From: Sinomonas cyclohexanicum | GTDB taxonomy: Bacteria > Actinomycetota > Actinomycetes > Actinomycetales > Micrococcaceae | Length of the DNA: 64,000 nt | Assembly: GCF_020886775.1 (NCBI RefSeq) | Contig: NZ_AP024525.1 | Location: 3,782,001 to 3,846,000, forward strand | Direction of reading: 5' to 3' | Part shown: in pieces, positions 55,663 to 63,278 of the stretch | How positions within the stretch are numbered: position 1 is the stretch's first letter | Layout of the letters: every line of letters starts with the position of its first letter | The notes under the pieces: generated by a model | Databases searched by the model: none | Told to the model about the DNA's origin: nothing | Seen by the model: the letters and a program-made list of their open reading frames with translations, nothing else | Translations under genes and position numbers: made by a program

Positions 55663-57132
55663 TCAGCGCTGGGTGAGGACGGCGTACCCGAGCCCCGGGA
55701 TGCCGAGCGGGGTCACGACGGCGTCGTGCGGCTCGCTGGGCACGCGCTCACCCACGAGGTACCGGCCCGAGTTGTCGATCACCACACGCCCCGAGGCGTT
55801 CAGGAGCGCCGCGCCGCCGGGGATGGTGCGCAGCGCAGGCATGATTGCGGTCTCGAGGTCACGGATGCGCATGTCGTACCCCACGACTGCGGCCAGCCTG
55901 CCCGCGACGGCGATCGGTGCGGTGTGCGTGAGGATGTACTCGTCCGAGCCGAGGTAGTCCACGTACGGGCCCCAGATGGTCTGCTGGCCGGTCGCGAGCG
56001 CCGTGGTGAAGAAGGGCAGCTTCTCGTAGTCGTAGTACCGGGGCCCCCCCGGGGTGAGGTCGAGGAGGAGCTTGGTCGGGCGCGAGTCCGGCTGGGCGAC
56101 CCACCATTCCAGGACGCGTGCGCCGTCGGACACGACCTCCGGGGAGAAGACCGCGCCGGCGCTTATCGCGACCGGATGGCCGGAGAGGAACTCACCCGAG
56201 AGGCCCTCGAGCCCGGCCAGGTCCTTGGGCGTCACGGTGGCGCGGGCGCCGAGCCGCGCGGCGAGGTCCGCGGTGACGTCGCGGGCAAAACGGTCGACGT
56301 CCTCGCTCGCGCGGCCGAACCACTCGGCAATTCTGGCTACCCCGTCATGCGGCACGGCAGCGCGTGCGCTGGCCTGTGCCTCGCCGATCGCAGCGCTGTA
56401 CTCGAGCGCAAGCTTGGTGTCGATGAGATGGTGCACCGCGCGCCGGATGTGGAGGCGCACGAGCCGCTGGGCTTCGTCGGGGCGGTCATCCGAGATGGCC
56501 CGCACGAGGGCCAGATGCTCGGCGGTTGCCTGTTCGGTGTCGAACGGCTGCGCCAGGGGCGCCCACACGAGTTGCACCGACTCGGCCTGGAGCCGGATCT
56601 CTGCCGAGGTCAGCCGCGGGGACTGGGCTGTGACGGCCAGCTCGATGTGGAACCGGCTGTCGGCCCGGGCCCTGCCGTCCGGGCTGTCGGCGAGCACGAG
56701 GGCGCGGCCCAGCTCGAGCAGGCGCTCGAGCTCGTGCGCCTCGGCGCGCTCGCAGGCAAGGCGGACCGTCTCGGCGGCCACGGCGGCCTGCTCGTCGCCG
56801 AAGTCGCGCAGGTCCGCGATCGAGGCACCGGCCAGGAGCCGGCGCATCTCGTCGGGCGACGTCGAGGGCTGCGCCACGATGAACGTGCCGCCGTTCCGCC
56901 CGCGGCGCGTCTCGACGATCCCCAGGTCGCGCAGCTCGGCGAGCGCATCACGCAACGTCGCGGCCGCGACCCCGAACTTCTCGGACAGCTCAGCCTCAGT
57001 CGGCAGGCGCTCGCCGACGCGCAGCATGCCGAGGGTGATCCCCTTCGAGATGCGCTCGACGATCGAGTCGGCGCGCTCCATCTCCGGCAGTGGCCGGTAG
57101 ATCTGTGACTGGAAGGCGGTCGAAAGGGGCAC
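55663..57132 (-). CDS. FadR/GntR-family regulator with C-terminal Cache-like domain
   Basis: The 489-residue protein starts with a GntR winged helix (about residues 20-88: ISKGITLGMLRVGERLPTEAEL, VAAATLRDALAELRDLGIV), followed by a FadR-type FCD helical domain (about 89-245) with three potential metal-binding His: FHIELA, EHLALV and LHIRRAVHH. The last 230 residues (WGPYVDYLGSDEYILTHTAPIAVAGRLAAVVGYDMRIRDLE) look like a Cache/PDC sensor domain, usually found outside the cell. No membrane segment is present, so here it is cytoplasmic. The GTG at 57132 is opposite the dehydrogenase gene, with the half-sites listed at 57192-57224 between. It probably controls the neighbouring operons in response to a small molecule. 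Confidence 0.8.
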   Translation of the reverse strand: MPLSTAFQSQIYRPLPEMERADSIVERISKGITLGMLRVGERLPTEAELSEKFGVAAATLRDALAELRDLGIVETRRGRNGGTFIVAQPSTSPDEMRRLLAGASIADLRDFGDEQAAVAAETVRLACERAEAHELERLLELGRALVLADSPDGRARADSRFHIELAVTAQSPRLTSAEIRLQAESVQLVWAPLAQPFDTEQATAEHLALVRAISDDRPDEAQRLVRLHIRRAVHHLIDTKLALEYSAAIGEAQASARAAVPHDGVARIAEWFGRASEDVDRFARDVTADLAARLGARATVTPKDLAGLEGLSGEFLSGHPVAISAGAVFSPEVVSDGARVLEWWVAQPDSRPTKLLLDLTPGGPRYYDYEKLPFFTTALATGQQTIWGPYVDYLGSDEYILTHTAPIAVAGRLAAVVGYDMRIRDLETAIMPALRTIPGGAALLNASGRVVIDNSGRYLVGERVPSEPHDAVVTPLGIPGLGYAVLTQR

Positions 57133-57191
57133 GGTCCTGTTTCTGATCGGGGCGCTGCCCCTCGCGGGGCACGCCGGAAATAAATCCTCTA

Positions 57192-57224
57192 AACCTAGAT
57201 TTTTACCTAGCGGGGCCCTAGGTT
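57192..57224. promoter_or_regulatory. Operator-like half-sites between regulator and dehydrogenase
   Basis: AACCTAG at 57192-57198, ACCTAG at 57205-57210 and CCTAGGTT at 57217-57224 form an inverted repeat plus one internal copy. The spacing of the outer sites fits two GntR-type sites. They lie eight bases before the dehydrogenase start, so a bound regulator would block it. Confidence 0.6.
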
Positions 57225-57231
57225 CAAGGGT

Positions 57232-58608
57232 ATGAGCTACTACCGTACGACGTCCCCGGCCACCGGAGAGATCCTCGCCGAGTTCGAGGCCGCCACCGAC
57301 GCCGAGATCCTGACCGCCGCCGACGCCGGCCAGGCCGCCTTCGAGAAGTGGAGCCTCACCGACGTGGCCGAGCGCAGTGCCGCGCTCCGCCGCGTCGCGG
57401 CGCTCTACCGCGAGCGCGCGGCCGAGCTGGCCCGCATCATCGCCCGGGAGATGGGCAAGCCCGTGCGGCAGGGCGAGGGCGAGGTGGCCCTCGTGGCCGA
57501 CATCTACGACTACTACGCGGACAACGGCCCCGACTTCATGGCCGACGAGCACCTCACCGTGCGCGGCGGCGGGGAGGCGATCGTCCGCTCGGCGCCGGTC
57601 GGACTGCTTCTCGGGATCATGCCGTGGAACTACCCCTACTACCAGGTGGCCCGCTTCGCGGCCCCGAACCTCATGCTCGGCAACACGATCCTGCTCAAGC
57701 ACGCGCGCAACTGCCCGGAGTCCGCGCTCGCCATGCAGGAGATCTTCGACGACGCCGGTCTCCCGCCGGGCGCGTACCAGAACCTCTTCGCGACCAATAC
57801 CCAGATCGCGGACCTCCTCGCCGATCCCCGCGTCCAGGGAGTCTCCCTCACGGGCTCCGAGAGGGCGGGCTCGGCCGTCGCGGAGGTCGCGGGGCGGAAC
57901 CTCAAGAAGTTCGTGCTCGAGCTCGGGGGCTCCGATCCGTTCATCGTCCTCGACGCCGCGGACCTCGACGCGACCGTCAAGGCCGCCGTCGCGGGGCGCA
58001 TGGGCAACGCGGGCCAGGCCTGCACCGCCTCGAAGCGCTTCATCGTCGTCGAGGACCTCTACGACGCCTTCGTCGAGAAGTTCACCGCGATGATGGCCGC
58101 CATCGCCCCCGGCGACCCGCTCGACCCGGCCACACGTTTCGGTCCCGTGTCGTCGCGGGCCGCGGCCGAGGAACTCGTCGAGCAGGTGCAGGACGCCGTG
58201 GCGAAGGGGGCGGTACTGCGCACGGGCGGCTCGCTCCTCGACGGGCCGGGCGCCTTCCTCGAGCCCACGGTCCTGACTGACGTGACACCCGGCATGCGCG
58301 CGTTCGAGGAGGAGCTGTTCGGACCCGTCGCCGTGGTGTACAAGGTCCGGGACGCGGACGAGGCCGTCCAGCTGGCCAACTCGTCCCCCTACGGGCTCGG
58401 CGGCTCCGTGTTCAGCTCCGACGTGGCCGCGGCGAAGGCGGTCGCGGACCGGCTCGAGACGGGCATGGTCTTCATCAATGCCGTGGCAGATTCCCAGGAG
58501 GACCTGCCGTTCGGGGGCGTCAAGCGCTCCGGCGTGGGCCGCGAGCTGGGCAGGTTCGGCATGGAGGAGTTCGTCAACAAGAAGCTCATCCGCACCCCGC
58601 AAGGCTGA
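57232..58608 (+). CDS. NAD-dependent succinate-semialdehyde dehydrogenase, Sad-type
   Basis: The 458-residue protein matches E. coli Sad (YneI) in length and in the segments REMGKPVRQGEGEVALVA, IMPWNYPYYQV, VLELGGSDPFIVLDAADL and GQACTASKRFIV. Cys264 is the catalytic nucleophile and Glu230 the general base. It oxidises succinate semialdehyde to succinate with NAD+, the last step of the GABA shunt; other omega-amino aldehydes are possible. It is separated from the regulator by 99 bases with operator half-sites. Confidence 0.88.
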   Translation: MSYYRTTSPATGEILAEFEAATDAEILTAADAGQAAFEKWSLTDVAERSAALRRVAALYRERAAELARIIAREMGKPVRQGEGEVALVADIYDYYADNGPDFMADEHLTVRGGGEAIVRSAPVGLLLGIMPWNYPYYQVARFAAPNLMLGNTILLKHARNCPESALAMQEIFDDAGLPPGAYQNLFATNTQIADLLADPRVQGVSLTGSERAGSAVAEVAGRNLKKFVLELGGSDPFIVLDAADLDATVKAAVAGRMGNAGQACTASKRFIVVEDLYDAFVEKFTAMMAAIAPGDPLDPATRFGPVSSRAAAEELVEQVQDAVAKGAVLRTGGSLLDGPGAFLEPTVLTDVTPGMRAFEEELFGPVAVVYKVRDADEAVQLANSSPYGLGGSVFSSDVAAAKAVADRLETGMVFINAVADSQEDLPFGGVKRSGVGRELGRFGMEEFVNKKLIRTPQG

Positions 58609-58659
58609 TCTGCTCAGTCCCGAGCGGCCGCCGGTCCCCTGCCGTCCCGCCCCCAGCGC

Positions 58660-58696
58660 ACGCCGGGCCCGCACCGCGAAGGTGCGGGCCCGGCGT
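58660..58696. terminator. Terminator of the dehydrogenase gene
   Basis: ACGCCGGGCCCGCACC (58660-58675) pairs perfectly with GGTGCGGGCCCGGCGT (58681-58696) around the loop GCGAA. It lies between two convergent genes. Confidence 0.85.
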
Positions 58697-58733
58697 CGTG
58701 CGTCAGGGTCTGCGTTTCAACCCTCAGGAAGGC

Positions 58734-59999
58734 TCAGCCTTTCCCCAGCCACGCGCACGCGGCGACCACGAGGGTGGCCGTGCCCGTGGTGAGCGTCGGC
58801 TGGATGACGGGCGCGAACATGGGCGAGTGGTTCGCCGGGAGTGAGCTGACGGCCCCGGCGGCCTCTGCGTCGGCGTAGACCTGCGGGTCCGTGCCTCCCA
58901 CGCCCCAGTACGTGTACGGCGTGCCGAACGCGGTCGGGACGTCGCTGAAGTCCTCGCTCGCGGTCTGCCGCCCGTAGTCGCCCACGGTCCCGGCGGGGAA
59001 GAAGTCCTCGAACGCCGCCGTGACCTGCGCGGTGACGTCGGCGCTGTTGTCCGTGAGCGGGTAGCTGTTGTAGACCTCGAAGTCGGGCTCCTTCGGCGAG
59101 CCGGACGCCGCAGACTCCGCCTTCGCGATCCGCTGGATCGCCGCGAGGAGCTGGTCCCGGATGGCCTTGCTGTAGGTGCGGATGTTGAGCTCGAGGACGG
59201 CGTGGTCGTCGATGATGTTGCTCTTCGCGCCCACGGCGATCTTCCCCACCGTCAGGACGGCGAACTCGCCCGGCGGGACCTCGCGCGAGACCACGCCCTG
59301 CAGGCGCACCACGACCATCGAGGCCAGGACCGCGGGGTCGATCGAGAGGTGCGGCATCGACCCGTGGCTGCCCCGCCCGAAAAGCGTGATGCGGATGCTG
59401 TCCGCCATCGAGAGGAACGCGCCGGGGTGCGGGCCCACCGTCCCGGCCGGGTGCACGAGCACGTGCTGCGAGAGCGCGACGTCGGGCTTCTGGATGACGT
59501 TCGCCAGGCCGCCGTCGACCATGGTCCTCGCCCCGTCGCCGAGCTCTTCCGCAGGCTGGAACAGGGCGATCAGCGTGCCGGCCCAGGCGGCCCGCTGCTC
59601 AGAGAACAGCTTCGCCGCCCCGAGCAGGCTGCTCATGTGGAAGTCGTGCCCGCACGCGTGCATGACCGGCGTCTGGTTTCCGGCGGCGTCCGTCGAGACG
59701 GCGGTGCTCGCATAGTCGAGGCCGGTGGCCTCCTTGACGGGCAGCGCGTCCATGTCGGCGCGGAGCAGCACCGTGGGGCCGTCACCGTTCGCGAGGACGC
59801 CGACGACGCCGGTGCCGCCCACCTTGGTGTGGACCTCGAACCCGAACCCCGCGAGCTGCTCCGCGACGATCCCCGCGGTGCGCTCCTCCTGATGGCTCAG
59901 CTCGGGGTTGCGGTGGAAGTCCTTGTAGAGGGACTCCTGCCAGTCGGCGATAGCCTCCTGGCCGGACAGGATCTTGCGTGCGGATTCAGTGGATGCCAT
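58734..59999 (-). CDS. M20-family amidohydrolase
   Basis: The 421-residue protein has the M20D pattern of N-acyl amino acid hydrolases: HRNPELSHQEERT, RADMDALP (residues 80-87), HACGHDFHMS with Cys116 and His118, and FQPAEE (147-152), whose Cys, His and Glu residues bind a metal pair. It cleaves an amide between an acyl group and an amino acid or amine. It is followed by the MFS gene 60054-61583 only 54 bases upstream on this strand, which suggests uptake or release of the amide or product. The gene MASTES is a good start at ATG 59999. Confidence 0.87.
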   Translation of the reverse strand: MASTESARKILSGQEAIADWQESLYKDFHRNPELSHQEERTAGIVAEQLAGFGFEVHTKVGGTGVVGVLANGDGPTVLLRADMDALPVKEATGLDYASTAVSTDAAGNQTPVMHACGHDFHMSSLLGAAKLFSEQRAAWAGTLIALFQPAEELGDGARTMVDGGLANVIQKPDVALSQHVLVHPAGTVGPHPGAFLSMADSIRITLFGRGSHGSMPHLSIDPAVLASMVVVRLQGVVSREVPPGEFAVLTVGKIAVGAKSNIIDDHAVLELNIRTYSKAIRDQLLAAIQRIAKAESAASGSPKEPDFEVYNSYPLTDNSADVTAQVTAAFEDFFPAGTVGDYGRQTASEDFSDVPTAFGTPYTYWGVGGTDPQVYADAEAAGAVSSLPANHSPMFAPVIQPTLTTGTATLVVAACAWLGKG

Positions 60000-60053
60000 G
60001 GTCTTCCGTGCCCTTCCCTGATGACTGACGAGTGGTGGGTGCTGTGCCGGAGC

Positions 60054-61583
60054 CTACTTCTGCGCCTTCGCGGGCGCCTCGGCACGCTCCTTGCCCTTGG
60101 GCACGGTGACCATGATCGACACGATCGCGATGATCACCATGACGAGGTTGAAGATCAGCGCCATGACCGCAGCCTGGCGGATGGCCGTGTTGTCGGTGCG
60201 GCCCTGGTTGATGAGCACGTCGCCGAGGAACTGGGCCCCGGAGCTGCTGAATGCCGTGAAGATCGCGAGGGAGACGGCGGCACCGATGGCGCTGCCGAGC
60301 GACGAGGCCATCTTGTAGATGCCAGAGCCCGCTCCGGCCTGGTCTGCCGGGAGGTTGGCGAGCGCGGCGTCGGTGGATGGGGTCGCGTAGAACGCGAGGC
60401 CCAGGCCGAACAGGGCATAGGCGACGACGGAGAACCAGCGGTATTCGGAGAGCAGGAGGTTGGTGGGCATGAGCAGCAGGACCGCGATGCCCACGATCGC
60501 CGAGCCCCAGATCATGGGTTTGCGCGGGCCGAACCGCTGGAGCAGCTTCTCGCCGAAGCGGATGAAGGCGATGATGATGACCGCGTAGCCGATGGTGAGC
60601 AGGCCGGCGTCGGAGGCCTTCATGCCGCCCCCGATCTGGAGGAGCTGCTGGGTGACGATGAGCAGGCCGATCGTGCCGTTGAGGAGGAAGTTCGAGATGG
60701 TCGCGCCGGTGAACGTCCGGTTCTGGAAGAGCGCGAAGTCGATGAACGGCTTGGCGGCCCTCTTCTCGATGCGCACGAGGAAGTAGAGGCCCACGACGGC
60801 AATGACCAGCAGCCCGATGGTGACGGGGCTGCCCCAGCCGATCTTCGCGCCGAAGATGAGCACGATCATGAGGGCGAGCATCGAGACGACGAAGACGAGG
60901 ACACCGGGCAGGTCGAAGCTGAACTTGCCCTGCTGCGCGACCTTGCTCTCGGGCGTGCCGCGCAGGAGGAGGATCGAGATGACCGAGATGACAATCGAGG
61001 CGATGAAGATCCAGCGCCAGCCCACGAGGGTTGCCATGTAGCCGCCGAAGATCGAGGCGAGCCCGGAGCCGCCCCACGAGCCGATGGACCACATCGACAC
61101 CGCGCGCTGCCGGCCGGGGCCGTCCCAGTAGGTCTTCACGAGGGCCATGGTCGCCGGCATGATGCACGCGGCCGAGAGGCCCTGGATCGCGCGGCCGCCG
61201 AGCATGAGGGGCAGCGCGACGGGACCGGACGCAAGGACGATCATGAGCGAGCCGAGGATGCCGAAACCGTTGCCGATGATGCTGATGCGGACGCGTCCGA
61301 TGCGGTCGGCGAGGCCGCCCGCGACCACGATGAACATGCCCGAGAACAGGGCGGTGATCGAGACCGCGAGGTTCATGGCATCGACGTTGACGAGGGGGTT
61401 GGCCCAGGTCTTCTTGATGGGGTCGGTGTAGGCACCGTTGACGTCGGCGAGGATATTGGGGGCGACCGTCCCCATGGTTCCGGCGAAGAGCCAGAAGGTG
61501 ATGACGCCGAGGACGATGCCCAGGAGGAGCTTGTCGTTGCCCCGGAACGTGGTGGGGGTGGGGGCCGGGATTGTGCTTGCCAT
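60054..61583 (-). CDS. MFS transporter, DHA2-like
   Basis: The 509-residue protein has about 14 hydrophobic segments, with GGLADRIGRVRISIIG and AIQGLSAACIMPATMALVKTYW typical of the DHA2 branch. It runs in the same direction as the M20 gene and probably shares its transcript. The substrate is unknown. I start it at ATG 61583, with AAGGA six bases upstream; an ATG at 61589 stands directly next to AAGGA and is less suitable. Confidence 0.82.
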   Translation of the reverse strand: MASTIPAPTPTTFRGNDKLLLGIVLGVITFWLFAGTMGTVAPNILADVNGAYTDPIKKTWANPLVNVDAMNLAVSITALFSGMFIVVAGGLADRIGRVRISIIGNGFGILGSLMIVLASGPVALPLMLGGRAIQGLSAACIMPATMALVKTYWDGPGRQRAVSMWSIGSWGGSGLASIFGGYMATLVGWRWIFIASIVISVISILLLRGTPESKVAQQGKFSFDLPGVLVFVVSMLALMIVLIFGAKIGWGSPVTIGLLVIAVVGLYFLVRIEKRAAKPFIDFALFQNRTFTGATISNFLLNGTIGLLIVTQQLLQIGGGMKASDAGLLTIGYAVIIIAFIRFGEKLLQRFGPRKPMIWGSAIVGIAVLLLMPTNLLLSEYRWFSVVAYALFGLGLAFYATPSTDAALANLPADQAGAGSGIYKMASSLGSAIGAAVSLAIFTAFSSSGAQFLGDVLINQGRTDNTAIRQAAVMALIFNLVMVIIAIVSIMVTVPKGKERAEAPAKAQK

Positions 61584-61679
61584 GACCATTCCTTTAGGAA
61601 AACCAGCATTGGCTATGTCGATATAACTATGGTGCGCCCAGTCTTGTTGTCGAAAAAGCTTTGTTGCCATCGTTTGCCA

Positions 61680-61693
61680 TGTCTATTTAGACA
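61680..61693. promoter_or_regulatory. Palindrome upstream of the DHA2-like transporter gene
   Basis: TGTCTATTTAGACA is a perfect 14-bp palindrome (TGTCTA-TT-TAGACA) about 97 bases upstream of the transporter start and 16 bases after the PucR stop. It may be an operator. Confidence 0.45.
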
Positions 61694-61708
61694 CATCGGT
61701 TCCTCTCA

Positions 61709-63193
61709 TCAGGTCCGCAGCGCGAGCCACAGGTGCGCCGCGACGTCCGGGTCGTCGAGGTCGACGCCGAGCAGCTCGGCCGCGCGGGCGATCCGGTGGC
61801 GCACCGAGTTGCGGTGCACGCCCAGATCGCGCGCCGTCGCCTCCCACTGGCCCCTGTTCTTCAGGTACGCACGCACGGTGGGCAAGAGCTCGCCGCCCGC
61901 GGTCGCGAGCGAGGCGGCCCACTCGTCGCCCGGCAGCTCAAGGCCATGCCCCACGCGGACCACCCGGCCAGCGGGGGCCTGGGCGGCGGCGTCGGCCACT
62001 TGGCCCACCATCTCCCGCACGCGCCGCAGGGGCACCGGACCGCCCCACGCCCCGCGGAGGCCCGGCGCGAGACGCGGGCGTGGCGCATCGGTGGGCAGGA
62101 GCGCGTACAGGAGGCCGCCGAGCTCGAAGGACAGCGCGTCCGGGGGCAGGCCGGGATCACCCCGGCCCGGGCTCGCGTCCAGCACCGCGAGGTACACGGA
62201 CTCGGGCAGCGCGGTGTGCATCTGGTCCCCGAGGAGGCGCGCGGCGTCGTCGTGCCCGGCGAGGACCAGGGCGACGAGCATGCCGTCGCTGCGGGAGCGC
62301 TCGTCCTCGGCGTGCCGCAGCGCGGCCGCCCGGTGCGCGAGCAGAGTCGACGCCGTGAGGAACAGGTGCCGCTCGGCCGGGGCGAGCTGGCCGCCGCGCC
62401 CCACGGCCAGGTACGCGCCGCTCGTGCCGCCGTCCGAGACGGGGTAGAGGGCCGCCGGCCCGGAGGCCAGGTGGACGTTGGCGGTCGCGCCGCGCCCGGC
62501 GGCCTGGAGGGCGCCGGCCTCTCGGTGTAGCTCGTCGAGCAGCCCCGGCGGCAGCGCGCCGGAGCCTCCGCCCGGGGCGCACGACGGCGTGCCCTCGCCC
62601 CCCGGGAGGTACGCCACCCAAGTGCCGAGAGCGTGGGCGAGCTCGCGGACGATGGCGGGCTCGGCGTCGTCCTTCGCGGCAGCCCGGGTGAGCGCGACCT
62701 GGAGTCCGAGCAGCGCGGTGAGCTCCGCCTCTCCCCCGCGGCGCACGAGCTCCCAGTACGCCCGCGAGACGGCGAGGAACGGCGACTCGCGCGGGACGGT
62801 CAGGAGCGGGAGCCCCGCCTCGACGCACGCCTCGCGGAGCTCGTCGGGGACCATGTCATGCCCCGAACCGAGGCCGAGGCCCAGGGCGGCCACCCGGCCC
62901 CCGACGAGCCTCGCCACGTAGGCGCGGGCGGCCTCGGCGCGCTCCGCCGGGCCTCCGTCGCGGCCAAGGATCTGCATCCCGACCGTGAGGAGCAGCTCGC
63001 CGCCGTCGAGGAACACGGTCGGGTCCTCGAGCTCGGAGACGTGCACGCCCGTGAGCTCGACCCGCGGGAGCGGGACGGGCCAGAAGGGGACGAGGTCGCC
63101 TTGGGCGGCGTCCGCGAGCTGCGCGAGCGTGATCACCAGTGGCCTCGGGCCGAGGTCGTCGAGGATTGTGCATTGAGTCCCATCGACGCCCAT
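61709..63193 (-). CDS. PucR-family transcriptional regulator
   Basis: The product (494 residues from ATG 63193) has a PucR N-terminal sensor region beginning ITLAQLADAAQGDLVPFWP, a middle GGDEF-like domain and a C-terminal helix-turn-helix (AYLKNRGQWEATARDLGVHRNSVRHRIARAAELL). PucR regulators often control purine, GABA or amino acid catabolism. Start codons at 63208 and 63229 are also possible, and none has a good ribosome site. It is divergent from gabT and 86 bases away, so gabT is its probable target. Confidence 0.8.
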   Translation of the reverse strand: MGVDGTQCTILDDLGPRPLVITLAQLADAAQGDLVPFWPVPLPRVELTGVHVSELEDPTVFLDGGELLLTVGMQILGRDGGPAERAEAARAYVARLVGGRVAALGLGLGSGHDMVPDELREACVEAGLPLLTVPRESPFLAVSRAYWELVRRGGEAELTALLGLQVALTRAAAKDDAEPAIVRELAHALGTWVAYLPGGEGTPSCAPGGGSGALPPGLLDELHREAGALQAAGRGATANVHLASGPAALYPVSDGGTSGAYLAVGRGGQLAPAERHLFLTASTLLAHRAAALRHAEDERSRSDGMLVALVLAGHDDAARLLGDQMHTALPESVYLAVLDASPGRGDPGLPPDALSFELGGLLYALLPTDAPRPRLAPGLRGAWGGPVPLRRVREMVGQVADAAAQAPAGRVVRVGHGLELPGDEWAASLATAGGELLPTVRAYLKNRGQWEATARDLGVHRNSVRHRIARAAELLGVDLDDPDVAAHLWLALRT

Positions 63194-63278
63194 TATGGGC
63201 CAGATCATCCAAGGACGGGAGGGCCACACGACCCTACTGTGGTCTCAACCACATCACTTCACCTCCTGGGAGGACCCC

